Below are positions 49,272 through 57,588 of a DNA stretch of 64,000 bases, in pieces. The translations under genes were made by a program, and so were the position numbers. The notes below the pieces were generated by a model. The model had not been told where the DNA came from, searched no databases, and saw only the letters and a program-made list of their open reading frames with translations. Location: assembly GCF_000250635.1 (NCBI RefSeq), contig NC_016940.1:2914501-2978500 (forward strand), written 5' to 3'. Every line of letters begins with the position of its first letter. Position 1 is the stretch's first letter. This DNA is from Saprospira grandis str. Lewin (lineage in GTDB: Bacteria > Bacteroidota > Bacteroidia > Chitinophagales > Saprospiraceae).

Positions 49272-49745
49272 ATGAAAAAGACCAATGCCATGCGGCTATT
49301 AGCAGCGGCAAAAATTCCCTATAAAAGCATTTTATATCAGTACGATAGCGAGAACCTAGATGTGGCCAAAATTGCCGAAGAAAACGGATTGCCCCTGGCC
49401 CAGATTTACAAAAGTTTGGTCCTGCAGGGCAGCAATAAGCAGCTCTTAATGGCTTTGGTGCCTGGCGATCGGCAATTGGACCTCAAAGGGCTCAAAAAAA
49501 GTTTGGGCATTAAGCAACTAGAGCTTTTACCTCAAGCTCAGCTACAAGCTAAAACAGGCTACATCCGTGGAGGTTGTAGCCCCTTGGGCCTCAAGCAGCC
49601 TATACCCATTTATATGGACCAAAAGGCGCTAGATTTGCCCCTATTTGCCATCAATGCAGGCAAAAGAGGGATTTTGCTAGAACTCTCCCCCTTGGCCCTT
49701 AAGGAGCTCTTGCAAATAGAAGTTTTGCCGCTTTCTAAGGCTTAG
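49272..49745 (+). CDS. YbaK/EbsC-type aminoacyl-tRNA deacylase
   Basis: 157 aa from ATG 49272; the longer frame starts at a TTG at 49236. It matches YbaK-type Cys-tRNA(Pro) deacylases: MKKTNAMRLLAAAKIPYKSI, AEENGLPLAQIYKSLVLQG with the conserved Lys, MALVPGDRQLDLKGLKKSLG, TGYIRGGCSPLGLKQPIPIY with the GGCSP active-site loop, and AINAGKRGILLELSP. It hydrolyses mischarged Cys-tRNA(Pro) made by prolyl-tRNA synthetase, in the cytosol. Bidirectional terminator shared with tatC at 49754-49788. Confidence 0.92.
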   Translation: MKKTNAMRLLAAAKIPYKSILYQYDSENLDVAKIAEENGLPLAQIYKSLVLQGSNKQLLMALVPGDRQLDLKGLKKSLGIKQLELLPQAQLQAKTGYIRGGCSPLGLKQPIPIYMDQKALDLPLFAINAGKRGILLELSPLALKELLQIEVLPLSKA

Positions 49746-49753
49746 GGCCATAG

Positions 49754-49788
49754 AAAAAGGGCAATCGGAATTCTCCGATTGCCCTTTT
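49754..49788. terminator. Bidirectional terminator between ybaK-type gene and tatC
   Basis: Perfect stem AAAAGGGCAATCGGA / TCCGATTGCCCTTTT with loop ATTC-type. Both genes end within 10 bp of it. Confidence 0.9.
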
Positions 49789-49793
49789 GTCAT

Positions 49794-50675
49794 TTAGGCC
49801 TGATCTTCAAGCATGCCCAATTCTTCATTTCGTTTTTTCTCTTGCTTTTTCGCAATGTTAATGCTTAGCTCATAGAGAATGTAAACGGGAATAGAAACAA
49901 TAATTTGCGTCATGACATCTGGGGGCGTAATCATTGCCGAAAGCAAAAGAATCCCAATGATGGAATGCCGACGATATTGCCGCATTCCCGCAGAGGTGAC
50001 AATCCCCATACGGGCCAAATAGTACACAATAATAGGCAGTTCGAAAATAAGGCCAGCAGGCAAGGTGAACATAATCATATAGTTCACAAAAGACTTGGCC
50101 TTAATAATGCTTTGGCCCTCATTGACCATAGGTAGCTGATAGCCCACCAAAAAGTTGATCGCAAAAGGCGATAAAATGAAGTAGCCAAAAGCTACCCCCA
50201 ACAAAAAGAGCAAACTCCCCACGCCCACTACGCCACGAGTGGCGCTCACCTCGCTATTATAGAGGCCTGGACGAACAAATTTCCAGAACTCATAAAGCAC
50301 ATAAGGAAAAGAGACAATCAATCCCCCAATTAAGCAGACTTTGATGTGGAGCAAAAAGGCTTCCCCCATATCAAAGGTTTGTAGCTCGGGGTTAACTGGC
50401 GTATAGCAAAGGGCTTTGGTCCCTAGCTGTTCCGAAATGCCACAAAATAACTTGTAGGTAATGAAGTTGGGGTCTAGCGGACCAAAAATGACATATTTAA
50501 AGACCAGCTCTGTGGCAAAGAACATCACAATAGCCGCTGCACTAATGCCGATAAAGGCGCGAATGAGGTGCATCCGCAGCTCATCCAAATGCTCGACAAA
50601 GCTCATTTCGGCCCCCTCGCCATCTTGTTCTTGTTGGCGCTGGGCCCTTCGCTTGATGAAAGAAAGTAAGGCCAT
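49794..50675 (-). CDS. tatC: Twin-arginine translocase subunit TatC
   Basis: 293 aa. TatC recognises twin-arginine signal peptides and with TatA moves folded proteins over the inner membrane. Family features: MSFVEHLDELRMHLIRAFIG (about 24-43) with the conserved E-L-R, PYVLYEFWKFVRPGLYNSE (about 128-146), a block of six helices, FELPIIVYYLARMGIV, and ITPPDVMTQIIVSIPVYILY. The middle periplasmic loop is slightly long, as in Bacteroidota. No tatA gene is next to it. Confidence 0.95.
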   Translation of the reverse strand: MALLSFIKRRAQRQQEQDGEGAEMSFVEHLDELRMHLIRAFIGISAAAIVMFFATELVFKYVIFGPLDPNFITYKLFCGISEQLGTKALCYTPVNPELQTFDMGEAFLLHIKVCLIGGLIVSFPYVLYEFWKFVRPGLYNSEVSATRGVVGVGSLLFLLGVAFGYFILSPFAINFLVGYQLPMVNEGQSIIKAKSFVNYMIMFTLPAGLIFELPIIVYYLARMGIVTSAGMRQYRRHSIIGILLLSAMITPPDVMTQIIVSIPVYILYELSINIAKKQEKKRNEELGMLEDQA

Positions 50676-50712
50676 GAATTAGTAGTTAGCAGGGGCAAAT
50701 ATACCCCCTAAA

Positions 50713-50747
50713 GAAAAAAAGTCCCAAGGGAGAAGACTCCCTTGGGC
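50713..50747 (-). terminator. Terminator of the 145-aa gene
   Basis: Stem CCCAAGGGAG / CTCCCTTGGG with loop AAGA-type, followed on minus by seven Ts; 10 bp past the stop at 50757. Confidence 0.85.
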
Positions 50748-50756
50748 CAAAAAGGT

Positions 50757-51194
50757 TTAGGCTTCTTCTGTATTCTCTTCAGTGGCTTCCTCTTCTTCTT
50801 CATCATCGGCGCCAGGACGAAACTCTACCTCTTCCCCTTTTAAGGTCGCTTTGAGGTAGTCGTTGAGCTCGCGAATCTCTTCGCGGTTGTATTTATTGCC
50901 CGGGTTGGTCAAAAGGTCTAGATAGTACTCTAGGCTAGAGATATCATTCTCTTCCTCCCAAGCCGCTAGGCTGAATGTCCAATCTTTCGATTCGGCATAT
51001 TCATAAACTAAGCGAAGAGACTTAACCAAGGTAGGCTGCTCTAACTCAATGTACATTTGACGAAGCGCCTTCATTTTATCGACCATGGGCTCGCTAAAGC
51101 CGTTTTGGTCCAAGTACATTTGACGAATCGCTTCAATCGGCTTCTGAATAGCCGCCTCTCTTAGGCGGGGATCATCCATGTTGTTTCTACGCAT
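50757..51194 (-). CDS. Hypothetical acidic helical protein, 145 aa
   Basis: No signal peptide. Helical, with KALRQMYIELEQPTLVKSLR and VYEYAESKDWTFSLAAWEEE, and an extremely acidic C-terminus of about 20 residues (DDEEEEEATEENTEE). No recognised domain. Monocistronic with a clear terminator and the tatC gene 81 bp downstream. Two in-frame Met residues (1 and 6) could start the protein. Confidence 0.78.
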   Translation of the reverse strand: MRRNNMDDPRLREAAIQKPIEAIRQMYLDQNGFSEPMVDKMKALRQMYIELEQPTLVKSLRLVYEYAESKDWTFSLAAWEEENDISSLEYYLDLLTNPGNKYNREEIRELNDYLKATLKGEEVEFRPGADDEEEEEATEENTEEA

Positions 51195-51254
51195 GATGTA
51201 AACTTCTTTCTAAAGATTGGAATAATTTCAAGCCACAAACTTACAAAAAATAGC

Positions 51255-52412
51255 CTACTTTTTCAGCAGCTTAATTTGAATGCGCTCATTTTTCGCCCGA
51301 CCCGCCGAACTATCATTCAAGGCAATGGGCCGCGCCTGTCCATATCCCCGATATTTTAAGCGACTGCGATGCACTCCAGAGGCCACCAAATAGTCATATA
51401 CGGCCTTGGCCCGCTTCTTCGATAGAAAATGATTTTCTCTGGGATCCCCTTTGTTGCTGGTGTGCCCCGATATCTCAATCTCGTAGCTGGGGTTCATCTC
51501 CATGATCTTGGCCAAATTATCCAACTCTTCTTTGGCCCCCTCCAAAAATATCGCATTGCCCCGCTCAAATTGAACCTGCTCCAAAATATCTACCTGATTG
51601 AGGCGGTATTCTTTGCGATTCAAACGAACATCCAAGACAATTTTTTCCCGCCGCTGCGTATTGAGCATCTCAAAACTCCCACAATTACATGTGAAATTTG
51701 ACTTCTGACTGGTCAAACAAACATCATCTATAAAGTAGTAGGCAAAGTCTACATGCGGATTGCGAAAAGAATCCACTTCTATCGCTCCAGTCACTTTGGT
51801 CGAACGATCATCCTGAAAATTTCCCAAAATTAAGAAGTTTTCTCCCCCCTCTGCTACATAGTCTCCCTGCACTTCTACCCACTGCCGCTGGTCCAAGGGC
51901 GAACGGTCCTGATTGAATAAATAAGTGAATTTTATATTCTGCAAAACGGCCTCGTCTTCCTGCTCCATCGGAAAACGACTGGCCCCAGCCCCAAATGCCC
52001 CCAATGCCCGATTAGAGGCCTCGGCCAAATAGAGCTGCGCCTTGATGCAGTAGGTCTCGCCCCGCTTGAGCGGATGCTTGAGCTTGACCTGAACATATTC
52101 CCGATAATCTCTTTTACTATAGCGACTAGTATAGGCATATACTCCCGCATATCCCCGCCCCGTCTTGGCCTTGGTCCGCCCCATTTTGTTCCGAGGCACC
52201 GCTACATTACTGCCCTCCGATCGCTCATGGTAGTAGTCGGCTCCGGCCAAATTAGCCCCACCCCAATAGGTCGATAAACTGATCTGCCCCAGGTCTTTAG
52301 GGTACTGCTTCCGATATTGCTCAAAACTAGGATTGCGCACTATATTTTGTAATACCTGCGCCTGCAAACTGCCAAAAAGGACCAAAAACAAAAGACTAAA
52401 GTTGTATTTCAT
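51255..52412 (-). CDS. OmpA-family outer membrane protein, 385 aa
   Basis: Signal peptide of about 18 residues ending in LQA. A first domain (about 25-235) resembles a carbohydrate-binding-like beta sandwich: NPSFEQYRKQYPKDLGQIS, RGETYCIKAQLYLAEAS and FYFIDDVCL-type end. The OmpA peptidoglycan-binding domain fills about 270-385, with LDNLAKIMEMNPSYEIEISG, HTSNKGDPRENHFLSKKRAK and GYGQARPIALNDSSAGRAKN; the Asp and Arg that bind diaminopimelate are at the expected places. It anchors the outer membrane or a surface ligand to the wall. Confidence 0.9.
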   Translation of the reverse strand: MKYNFSLLFLVLFGSLQAQVLQNIVRNPSFEQYRKQYPKDLGQISLSTYWGGANLAGADYYHERSEGSNVAVPRNKMGRTKAKTGRGYAGVYAYTSRYSKRDYREYVQVKLKHPLKRGETYCIKAQLYLAEASNRALGAFGAGASRFPMEQEDEAVLQNIKFTYLFNQDRSPLDQRQWVEVQGDYVAEGGENFLILGNFQDDRSTKVTGAIEVDSFRNPHVDFAYYFIDDVCLTSQKSNFTCNCGSFEMLNTQRREKIVLDVRLNRKEYRLNQVDILEQVQFERGNAIFLEGAKEELDNLAKIMEMNPSYEIEISGHTSNKGDPRENHFLSKKRAKAVYDYLVASGVHRSRLKYRGYGQARPIALNDSSAGRAKNERIQIKLLKK

Positions 52413-52485
52413 CTGATTTTCTGCTTTTTATAGCCCCAAAGATACAGAAGCAGACGGAATATGCCTTGAAGATGTTCGATATTTT

Positions 52486-52633
52486 GGGGCTGCCCCGCCC
52501 TGCGGGCGGGTCGGGCTGTGTCGTGGCTCGCAGGTCTGCTCGGCCCTGCAGTTTTTCGCTACGCTCAAAAACTTTGGTCTGCGGCTTCGCCGCACCACTT
52601 TCCATCCCTCAGCCTGCGGGCCTTCGGCCCTGC
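52486..52633 (-). repeat. GC-rich modular hairpin element, copy R11, with an AT-rich stem
   Basis: Reverse copy: GGGGCTG, hairpin CCCGCCC/GGGCGGG with loop TGC, GTCGGGCTGTGTCGTGGCTC, GCTCGGCCCTG core, hairpin 2 AGTTTTT/AAAAACT with a ten-base loop containing GCTACGC, GGTCTG, hairpin 1 GCGGC/GCCGC with loop TTC, CCATCCCTCAGCC, outer hairpin GGGCC/GGCCC. Most of the gap 52413-52743; a TAACTTTG -7-like box is at 52716-52723. Confidence 0.87.
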
Positions 52634-52743
52634 AAAACCGCAGTAAATACAAGCTCTAAGCCATAAAGAAGCAGGCCCAAAAGGGAAAAAAAGCCGTATT
52701 TTCCTCAAAAAAAATTAACTTTGGTCAAAGTCAAAACAAAGCT

Positions 52744-53841
52744 ATGAACTACCTGAAAAAATATGCAAAACTCTTGGTCGGCTACTCCCTAAGTGTACAG
52801 CTCGGCGAAAGAGTATATATCGCTTCTACCACTCTGGCCGAAGATTTAGTCCGTGAGGTGTATGCCGAGGTGCTCAAAGCCGGAGGCATTCCTTATGTTA
52901 GCCTTAGCTTTAGAGAACAAGGCCGCCTGCTCAACCAATACGGCGAAACCCCTCAGCTAGAAGCTATTGACCCTATCTATGCACAGGCTATGCAGGAGTT
53001 TGAATGCTATCTCTATATTAGAGCGCCCTTCTATGGCCAACTCTGCTATAGCCCCAATGGCGATAAACAAAAACTCAGAGCCCTAGCGCATGCGCCTTAT
53101 CGCAAATTATATAGCGAACGAACAGCCGACCTGCGCCTAAAACGCAGCCTTTGCGAATATCCCACTATGGCCCATGCCCAAAATGCTGGCCTAAGCCTAG
53201 ATGAATATACCGATTTTATCTATACCGCCTGCCGCTTAGATGCAGCAGACCCCAAAGCCGCTTGGGAGGCCCTAAGCAGAGAGCAGCAAGGCATTGTGGA
53301 CCACCTCAATGCTTGTAGCCAAATTCACTATAAAGGCGAAGGAATCGATATTCAGTTTAGTACAGCTGGCCGCAAATGGATCAACTCCGACGGAAAAACA
53401 AATATGCCTTCCGGAGAGGTCTATACCGCCCCCGTAGAAGATTCCGTAGAAGGCCAAATCCATTTCGCTTATCCCTCCATTTTTCAAGGCCAAGAGGTCG
53501 AAGGAATTACGCTTTGGGTTAAAGCTGGAGAAATTCAACGTTGGGAGGCCAAAAAAGGACAAAAACTATTGGACCAAATCTTTGAAATCCCCGGCGCCCG
53601 CCGCTTCGGCGAGGCCGCTATCGGCACCAACCGAGATATTCAACGCCCCGTCAAAAATATTCTCTTCGATGAGAAGATTGGCGGAACGGTACATATGGCC
53701 GTGGGACAAACCTATATGCAGTGTGGGGGCAAAAATCAATCTGCTATCCATTGGGATATGATCGCCGAAATGAAAAATGGCGGAGAAATCTGGGCCGATG
53801 GCGAAAAGATTTATGACTCTGGCCAGTTTTTATTAGGCTAA
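52744..53841 (+). CDS. Aminopeptidase, M29 (AmpS/AmpT) family
   Basis: 365 aa, cytosolic. The N-terminal domain has KYAKLLVGYSLSVQLGERVY and EVLKAGGIPYVSLSFREQGR. Metal-binding residues are recognisable in the C-terminal domain: GEVYTAPVEDSVEGQIHFAY (Glu), RRFGEAAIGTNRDI (Glu), KIGGTVHMAVGQTYMQCGGK (His, Tyr) and SAIHWDMIAE (His, Asp). M29 enzymes use two metal ions (Zn2+ or Co2+) to remove N-terminal residues from peptides. Single gene. Confidence 0.92.
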   Translation: MNYLKKYAKLLVGYSLSVQLGERVYIASTTLAEDLVREVYAEVLKAGGIPYVSLSFREQGRLLNQYGETPQLEAIDPIYAQAMQEFECYLYIRAPFYGQLCYSPNGDKQKLRALAHAPYRKLYSERTADLRLKRSLCEYPTMAHAQNAGLSLDEYTDFIYTACRLDAADPKAAWEALSREQQGIVDHLNACSQIHYKGEGIDIQFSTAGRKWINSDGKTNMPSGEVYTAPVEDSVEGQIHFAYPSIFQGQEVEGITLWVKAGEIQRWEAKKGQKLLDQIFEIPGARRFGEAAIGTNRDIQRPVKNILFDEKIGGTVHMAVGQTYMQCGGKNQSAIHWDMIAEMKNGGEIWADGEKIYDSGQFLLG

Positions 53842-53883
53842 ATAATTAAAAATCAGTTTAACAGAACTAAATAAAGTATTCAA

Positions 53884-54774
53884 ATGAAAAATGTTGTTGT
53901 GATAGGTGCAGGAACTATGGGAAATGGAATTGCCCACGTTTTTGCCATGCAGGGCTATAAGGTCCAATTGGTAGATGTATCTGAACAAGCACTAAGCAAA
54001 GCCATGGCGACCATCGAAAAGAATTTGGACCGCATGCTGCGCAAAGAGAAAATTGATGAGGCCGGCAAAACAGCTACTCTCGCTAATATTACTCCCGGCG
54101 CTGATCTCACTAAGGCCGCAGCCAATGCCGACCTAATCGTAGAGGCCGCTACAGAAAATGTAGATCTCAAACTCAAGATCTTTAAGCAAATGGATGAGGC
54201 CGCTCCCGAAGGCTGTATTTTGGCCACAAATACCTCTTCTATTTCTATTACAAAGATCGCCGCCGTGACTAGCCGCCCCGAATTGGTCATCGGTATGCAC
54301 TTTATGAACCCCGTACCCGTCATGAAACTGGTCGAGGTCATCCGTGGATATGCCACCTCCGATGAGACTCTAAATACCATTATGGAGCTCTCTAAAAACC
54401 TGAAGAAGGTCCCTGTAGAAGTGAATGATTATCCCGGCTTCATTGCTAACCGTATCCTCATGCCGATGATTAACGAGGCCATTTATAGCCTTTATGAGTC
54501 GGTAGCTGGTGTAGAAGAAATTGATACCGTGATGAAGTTAGGCATGGCGCATCCTATGGGCCCCTTGCAACTAGCCGACTTTATCGGACTAGATGTTTGT
54601 TTGTCTATTCTCAATGTTCTCTATGATGGCTTTGGCCAAGATAAATATGCTCCCTGTCCCTTGCTGGTCAATATGGTCACTGCAGGTAAACTAGGCGCCA
54701 AAACAGGCGAAGGCTTCTACCGCTATACACCTGGCAGCAAAGATAAAGAAGTGGCTCCCTTCTTTAAGAAATAG
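53884..54774 (+). CDS. 3-hydroxyacyl-CoA (3-hydroxybutyryl-CoA) dehydrogenase
   Basis: 296 aa, the length of stand-alone HBD/PaaH enzymes. NAD-binding GAGTMGNGIAHVFAMQGYK at 8-26, Asp at 31 favouring NAD over NADP, ATNTSSISITKIA (about 114-126), catalytic His in GMHFMNPVPVMKLVEVI, VNDYPGFIANRILMPMINEA and HPMGPLQLADFIGLDV. It oxidises L-3-hydroxyacyl-CoA to the 3-keto form in fatty-acid or short-chain acyl-CoA metabolism. Not fused to a crotonase. Terminator at 54786-54816. Confidence 0.93.
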   Translation: MKNVVVIGAGTMGNGIAHVFAMQGYKVQLVDVSEQALSKAMATIEKNLDRMLRKEKIDEAGKTATLANITPGADLTKAAANADLIVEAATENVDLKLKIFKQMDEAAPEGCILATNTSSISITKIAAVTSRPELVIGMHFMNPVPVMKLVEVIRGYATSDETLNTIMELSKNLKKVPVEVNDYPGFIANRILMPMINEAIYSLYESVAGVEEIDTVMKLGMAHPMGPLQLADFIGLDVCLSILNVLYDGFGQDKYAPCPLLVNMVTAGKLGAKTGEGFYRYTPGSKDKEVAPFFKK

Positions 54775-54785
54775 ACTATTTCCTT

Positions 54786-54816
54786 AGGCAGTGGGCTTGC
54801 CCACTGCCTCTTTTTC
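54786..54816 (+). terminator. Terminator of the hydroxyacyl-CoA dehydrogenase gene
   Basis: Stem AGGCAGTGGG / CCCACTGCCT with loop CTTG, then TTTTT; it ends 9 bp before the K+ channel start codon. Confidence 0.85.
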
Positions 54817-54824
54817 CTCTTGCC

Positions 54825-55928
54825 ATGCTCACGAATAAATTTAAGGTTAGAAAACATAAAAATAAAACTCGCTCTACTTCTCAACAGCATTATCAGCGAG
54901 TGAGTAAGTACCTGCGCAATATTGCTTTAGCTGCAGGCTTACTGGTCCTTACGGTCCTTATTGGGGTCGTGGGCTTTATGTTTATTGATAACTATAGCCT
55001 TTCCGATGCGTTTTATATGACCATCATTACTTTATCGACGGTGGGCTATGGCGAGATTCAGCCGCTTTCTTTTAATGGGCGCCTGTTTACCTCTTTCATC
55101 ATTATTTTCAATATCGGAATTTTTGCCTATGCTATTTCGGTCCTTTCTTCTTTTATCATTGAAGGGGACCTGCGGAAATTCATGAAAGATTATCGTATGT
55201 ATCAGAAAATACAATCTTTGCATAACCACACGATTATTTGTGGCTTTGGGCGACACGGTCGGGAGATTTCTCAGGAGCTGACCAAAAATAAGTTGCCCTA
55301 TGTTATTATTGAAAGCGATGAGGAAAAGGTGGAGGAGCTCCGCAAAGGCGGCTATGCCTTTATTGAGGGAGATGCGGCTATGGACCAAACTCTTTTGGAT
55401 GCGGGCATTGAGCATGCCATGTCTATTGTGGTCACTTTTGGCGATGATGCCTTAAATGTATATACGGTACTTACCGCCCGAGAACTAAATAAGTTGGTCC
55501 GAGTGATTGCCCGGGCCTCTAACCATTCGGTAGAGCGAAAACTCTTGCGCGCTGGGGCCGATTATGCCGTTTTATCAGAGGTGATTGGAGGCTTTTATAT
55601 GGCCACTCTTATTTATCAGCCCCGAATGGTGGAGTTTCTCAACCTCTTGTCCAATTTGGGCAATGATGTCTCTATGAGCTTTAAGGAGGTAGATTATAAA
55701 GATTTGCGGCCAGAGTTTAAAGATAAACAGATTAGAGACCTGAATCTGCGCTCCCAAACTGGGGTAAATATCATTGGGGCCCGCTTGGCCAATGGTAAGT
55801 ATATTATTAACCCTGGACCAGATACGGCGATTATCAAAGGGATGAGTCTGGTTATTCTAGGCGATGAGGAGCAGGTAGAAACCTTTGAGCGGGTAGTCAT
55901 GCATCCCAAACATCGCCCACTTGCGTAG
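54825..55928 (+). CDS. Two-helix potassium channel with RCK (TrkA-N/TrkA-C) domain
   Basis: 367 aa. A basic N-terminus of about 30 residues, TM1 at about 32-52, pore helix and selectivity filter TVGYGE (72-77), TM2 at about 87-110. Cytosolic RCK domain begins HTIICGFGRHGREISQELTK (about 134-153), a Rossmann GFGRHG nucleotide site, and continues with IEGDAAMDQTLLDAGIEHAM. A C-terminal TrkA-C lobe fills about 290-355. K+ conductance is gated by ligands bound to the RCK ring. The next gene begins inside its last codons (8-bp overlap). Confidence 0.92.
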   Translation: MLTNKFKVRKHKNKTRSTSQQHYQRVSKYLRNIALAAGLLVLTVLIGVVGFMFIDNYSLSDAFYMTIITLSTVGYGEIQPLSFNGRLFTSFIIIFNIGIFAYAISVLSSFIIEGDLRKFMKDYRMYQKIQSLHNHTIICGFGRHGREISQELTKNKLPYVIIESDEEKVEELRKGGYAFIEGDAAMDQTLLDAGIEHAMSIVVTFGDDALNVYTVLTARELNKLVRVIARASNHSVERKLLRAGADYAVLSEVIGGFYMATLIYQPRMVEFLNLLSNLGNDVSMSFKEVDYKDLRPEFKDKQIRDLNLRSQTGVNIIGARLANGKYIINPGPDTAIIKGMSLVILGDEEQVETFERVVMHPKHRPLA

Positions 55929-56580
55929 CTGGGTCATTTTGTTGTATGAAGGGCTGTTTCCTAGGCCTCTTCAACTGACTCAAGCGGAGGAGCAACTGCT
56001 TGAGCAGCTCTTCCCTGAGTTGCAAGGGGCCAAGATTGAATTATACGAGCAGCTGCCTTGGTTTATGCTGGGGAGTTTTGCCGTGGGGGTGGCCTTGCCG
56101 CATAGTTTTAGCCGCCGAAAAATTAGGCTGTACATTGATAAGCCCGAAGGCCCTTTGGGCCTGAATAATTTAGCCACTATTGTGCATGAGCTTTGCCATG
56201 CGCAGCAATATGCTTTATTGGCCCGCAAGCATTGGGGCTTTGGTTTTTTTAGGCCGTTTATGGGCTATTATTTTGGGCATTTTATGGCCCAGTTTTTCAA
56301 CTTACTGTTTAGAGAGGGCTGGCGCAAAGCGGCCTATCTGGCTTATCGAGAACATCCTTTGGAGCGCTTACCTTATGCCTATGAGGCCGATTTTATGGCC
56401 CATTATCCTCAGTTAGCCTCGCTTTCTCCTTTTCGGCAGCCGATGCCTAAGCGCCCGCCTTTATGGGCCCATGCTCTGGGCTTGTTCTTTGCCTTTATAC
56501 TGGCCCTGATTCGCCCATGTTTAGAGGGCTTGTTATTATTGAGCGTTTTTCCACTCTATCATTTGCTTCGACGGTTATAG
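55921..56580 (+). CDS. Hypothetical membrane protein with HExxH zinc-protease-like motif, 219 aa
   Basis: The frame starts with a TTG at 55921, overlapping the K+ channel end by 8 bp; no earlier or near ATG exists. HELCH at residues 89-93 (TIVHELCHAQQYALL) is a gluzincin-type metal motif. YEADFMAH at about 152-159 offers a Glu as possible third ligand. C-terminal hydrophobic helices lie at about 184-205. I do not recognise the family; it could be a peptidase or a DUF with zinc-binding structure. Coupling to the channel gene suggests joint expression. Confidence 0.75.
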   Translation: MRSWVILLYEGLFPRPLQLTQAEEQLLEQLFPELQGAKIELYEQLPWFMLGSFAVGVALPHSFSRRKIRLYIDKPEGPLGLNNLATIVHELCHAQQYALLARKHWGFGFFRPFMGYYFGHFMAQFFNLLFREGWRKAAYLAYREHPLERLPYAYEADFMAHYPQLASLSPFRQPMPKRPPLWAHALGLFFAFILALIRPCLEGLLLLSVFPLYHLLRRL

Positions 56581-56589
56581 CGGAAAGCA

Positions 56590-56626
56590 AAAAGGGAGCA
56601 ACAGCCTAAGCTGTTGCTCCCTTTTT
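56590..56626. terminator. Bidirectional terminator between 55921-56580 and the SDR gene
   Basis: Perfect stem AAAAAGGGAGCAACAGC / GCTGTTGCTCCCTTTTT with loop CTAA. Confidence 0.9.
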
Positions 56627-56641
56627 GCGCTGCGGTCCCGA

Positions 56642-57343
56642 TTAAAACGGATTAGTGGCCCAGACGGTGAGTTCTGGAATAAAGCCGCGGTCGTCCATTT
56701 CTAGGGCAGAGGCAATGGCGTGTGCAATCTCTTGGCTGCGGAGCTTTTTGGCCTCTTCTGCTCGCTCGACCCGATCTTTTTGGTTAAAGGCCGTAGTGAC
56801 CTCTGAGGGGTTGACCAACTGCACCCGAATATTGTGGGGGCGGAGTTCGGCCTGCCAGCATTGGGTGAGTCCACGAAGGGCAAATTTAGAAGAAGCATAG
56901 ATAGAGCCGGTGGCAAAGCCTTTGAGGCCAGCGGTAGAAGCAATATTAACAATATTGCCCTTTTGGGCCTTGAGTTGAGGCAAAAAGGCTTGGGTGAGTA
57001 AGCTAAGGCCAAAGACATTGGTCATATAGACCTTTTGGAACTGCTCTAGGCTGAGCTCGCCCAAGGGGGCAAACTCTCCGATGCCCGCATTATTGATGAG
57101 GACATCAATGGGGGCGCCCATAATATCCTGGACCTTTTGAGCGGCTGTAGCAAACTGCTCGCTATCGGCCATGTCTAGGGCGAGGGCTGTAGCGCCAATT
57201 TCTTGGGCCACCTTTTCGAGCTTTTCGGCATTGCGGCCTGTGATGAGGACCTTGGCCCCTTTTTCAATGAGTAGTTGAGCCGTGGCTTTTCCGATTCCCG
57301 AGCTTCCGCCCGTAACGACTACTGTTGCATTTTGGAGTTGCAT
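56642..57343 (-). CDS. Short-chain dehydrogenase/reductase
   Basis: 233 aa, classical SDR. Cofactor motif TGGSSGIG (about 11-18), with Arg at about 37 in ITGRNAEKL suggesting NADP(H). NNAG at about 84-87, catalytic Ser in NIASTAG (about 136-142), and Tyr and Lys in YASSKFA (about 149-155). C-terminal RSQEIAHAIASALEMDDRGF is typical. The substrate cannot be named. Single gene between a bidirectional terminator and GC-rich copy F10. Confidence 0.92.
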   Translation of the reverse strand: MQLQNATVVVTGGSSGIGKATAQLLIEKGAKVLITGRNAEKLEKVAQEIGATALALDMADSEQFATAAQKVQDIMGAPIDVLINNAGIGEFAPLGELSLEQFQKVYMTNVFGLSLLTQAFLPQLKAQKGNIVNIASTAGLKGFATGSIYASSKFALRGLTQCWQAELRPHNIRVQLVNPSEVTTAFNQKDRVERAEEAKKLRSQEIAHAIASALEMDDRGFIPELTVWATNPF

Positions 57344-57380
57344 ATTCTAATTTTATAATGGTGATTAATGGCGTTCTACA

Positions 57381-57511
57381 GGGCCGAAGGCCCGCAGGCC
57401 TAGCGATGTGAAAGGGGGGGCGTTAGGCCAGACCGAGCCAGCTTGCTGGCGAAGGGCCGAGCGAATAGCGAGCCCTGAAACGTAGCGCCGCAGCTTTGCT
57501 GCGGAGGCCCC
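57381..57511 (+). repeat. GC-rich modular hairpin element, copy F10
   Basis: Forward copy: outer hairpin GGGCC/GGCCC with loop GAA, GGCCTAGCGATGTGAAAGG, a degenerate hairpin 1 (GGGC/GGCC, loop GTTA), CAGACCGA, hairpin 2 GCCAGC/GCTGGC with loop TT, GAAGGGCCGAGCGAATAGCG, terminal hairpin CCGCAG/CTGCGG and GAGGCCCC. It separates the SDR gene start from the PD40 gene end. Confidence 0.85.
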
Positions 57512-57552
57512 AAATCAATATAACAGCAGAACAAAAAAAAGTTGAGCGAGCA

Positions 57553-57582
57553 TAAAAAAAGCAGCCGAAAAAATCGACTGCT
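57553..57582 (-). terminator. Probable terminator of the first PD40 gene
   Basis: Hairpin GCAG-C-CGA / TCG-A-CTGC with one mismatch, followed on minus by seven Ts, 7 bp beyond the stop at 57589. Confidence 0.65.
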
Positions 57583-57588
57583 TAGGGC

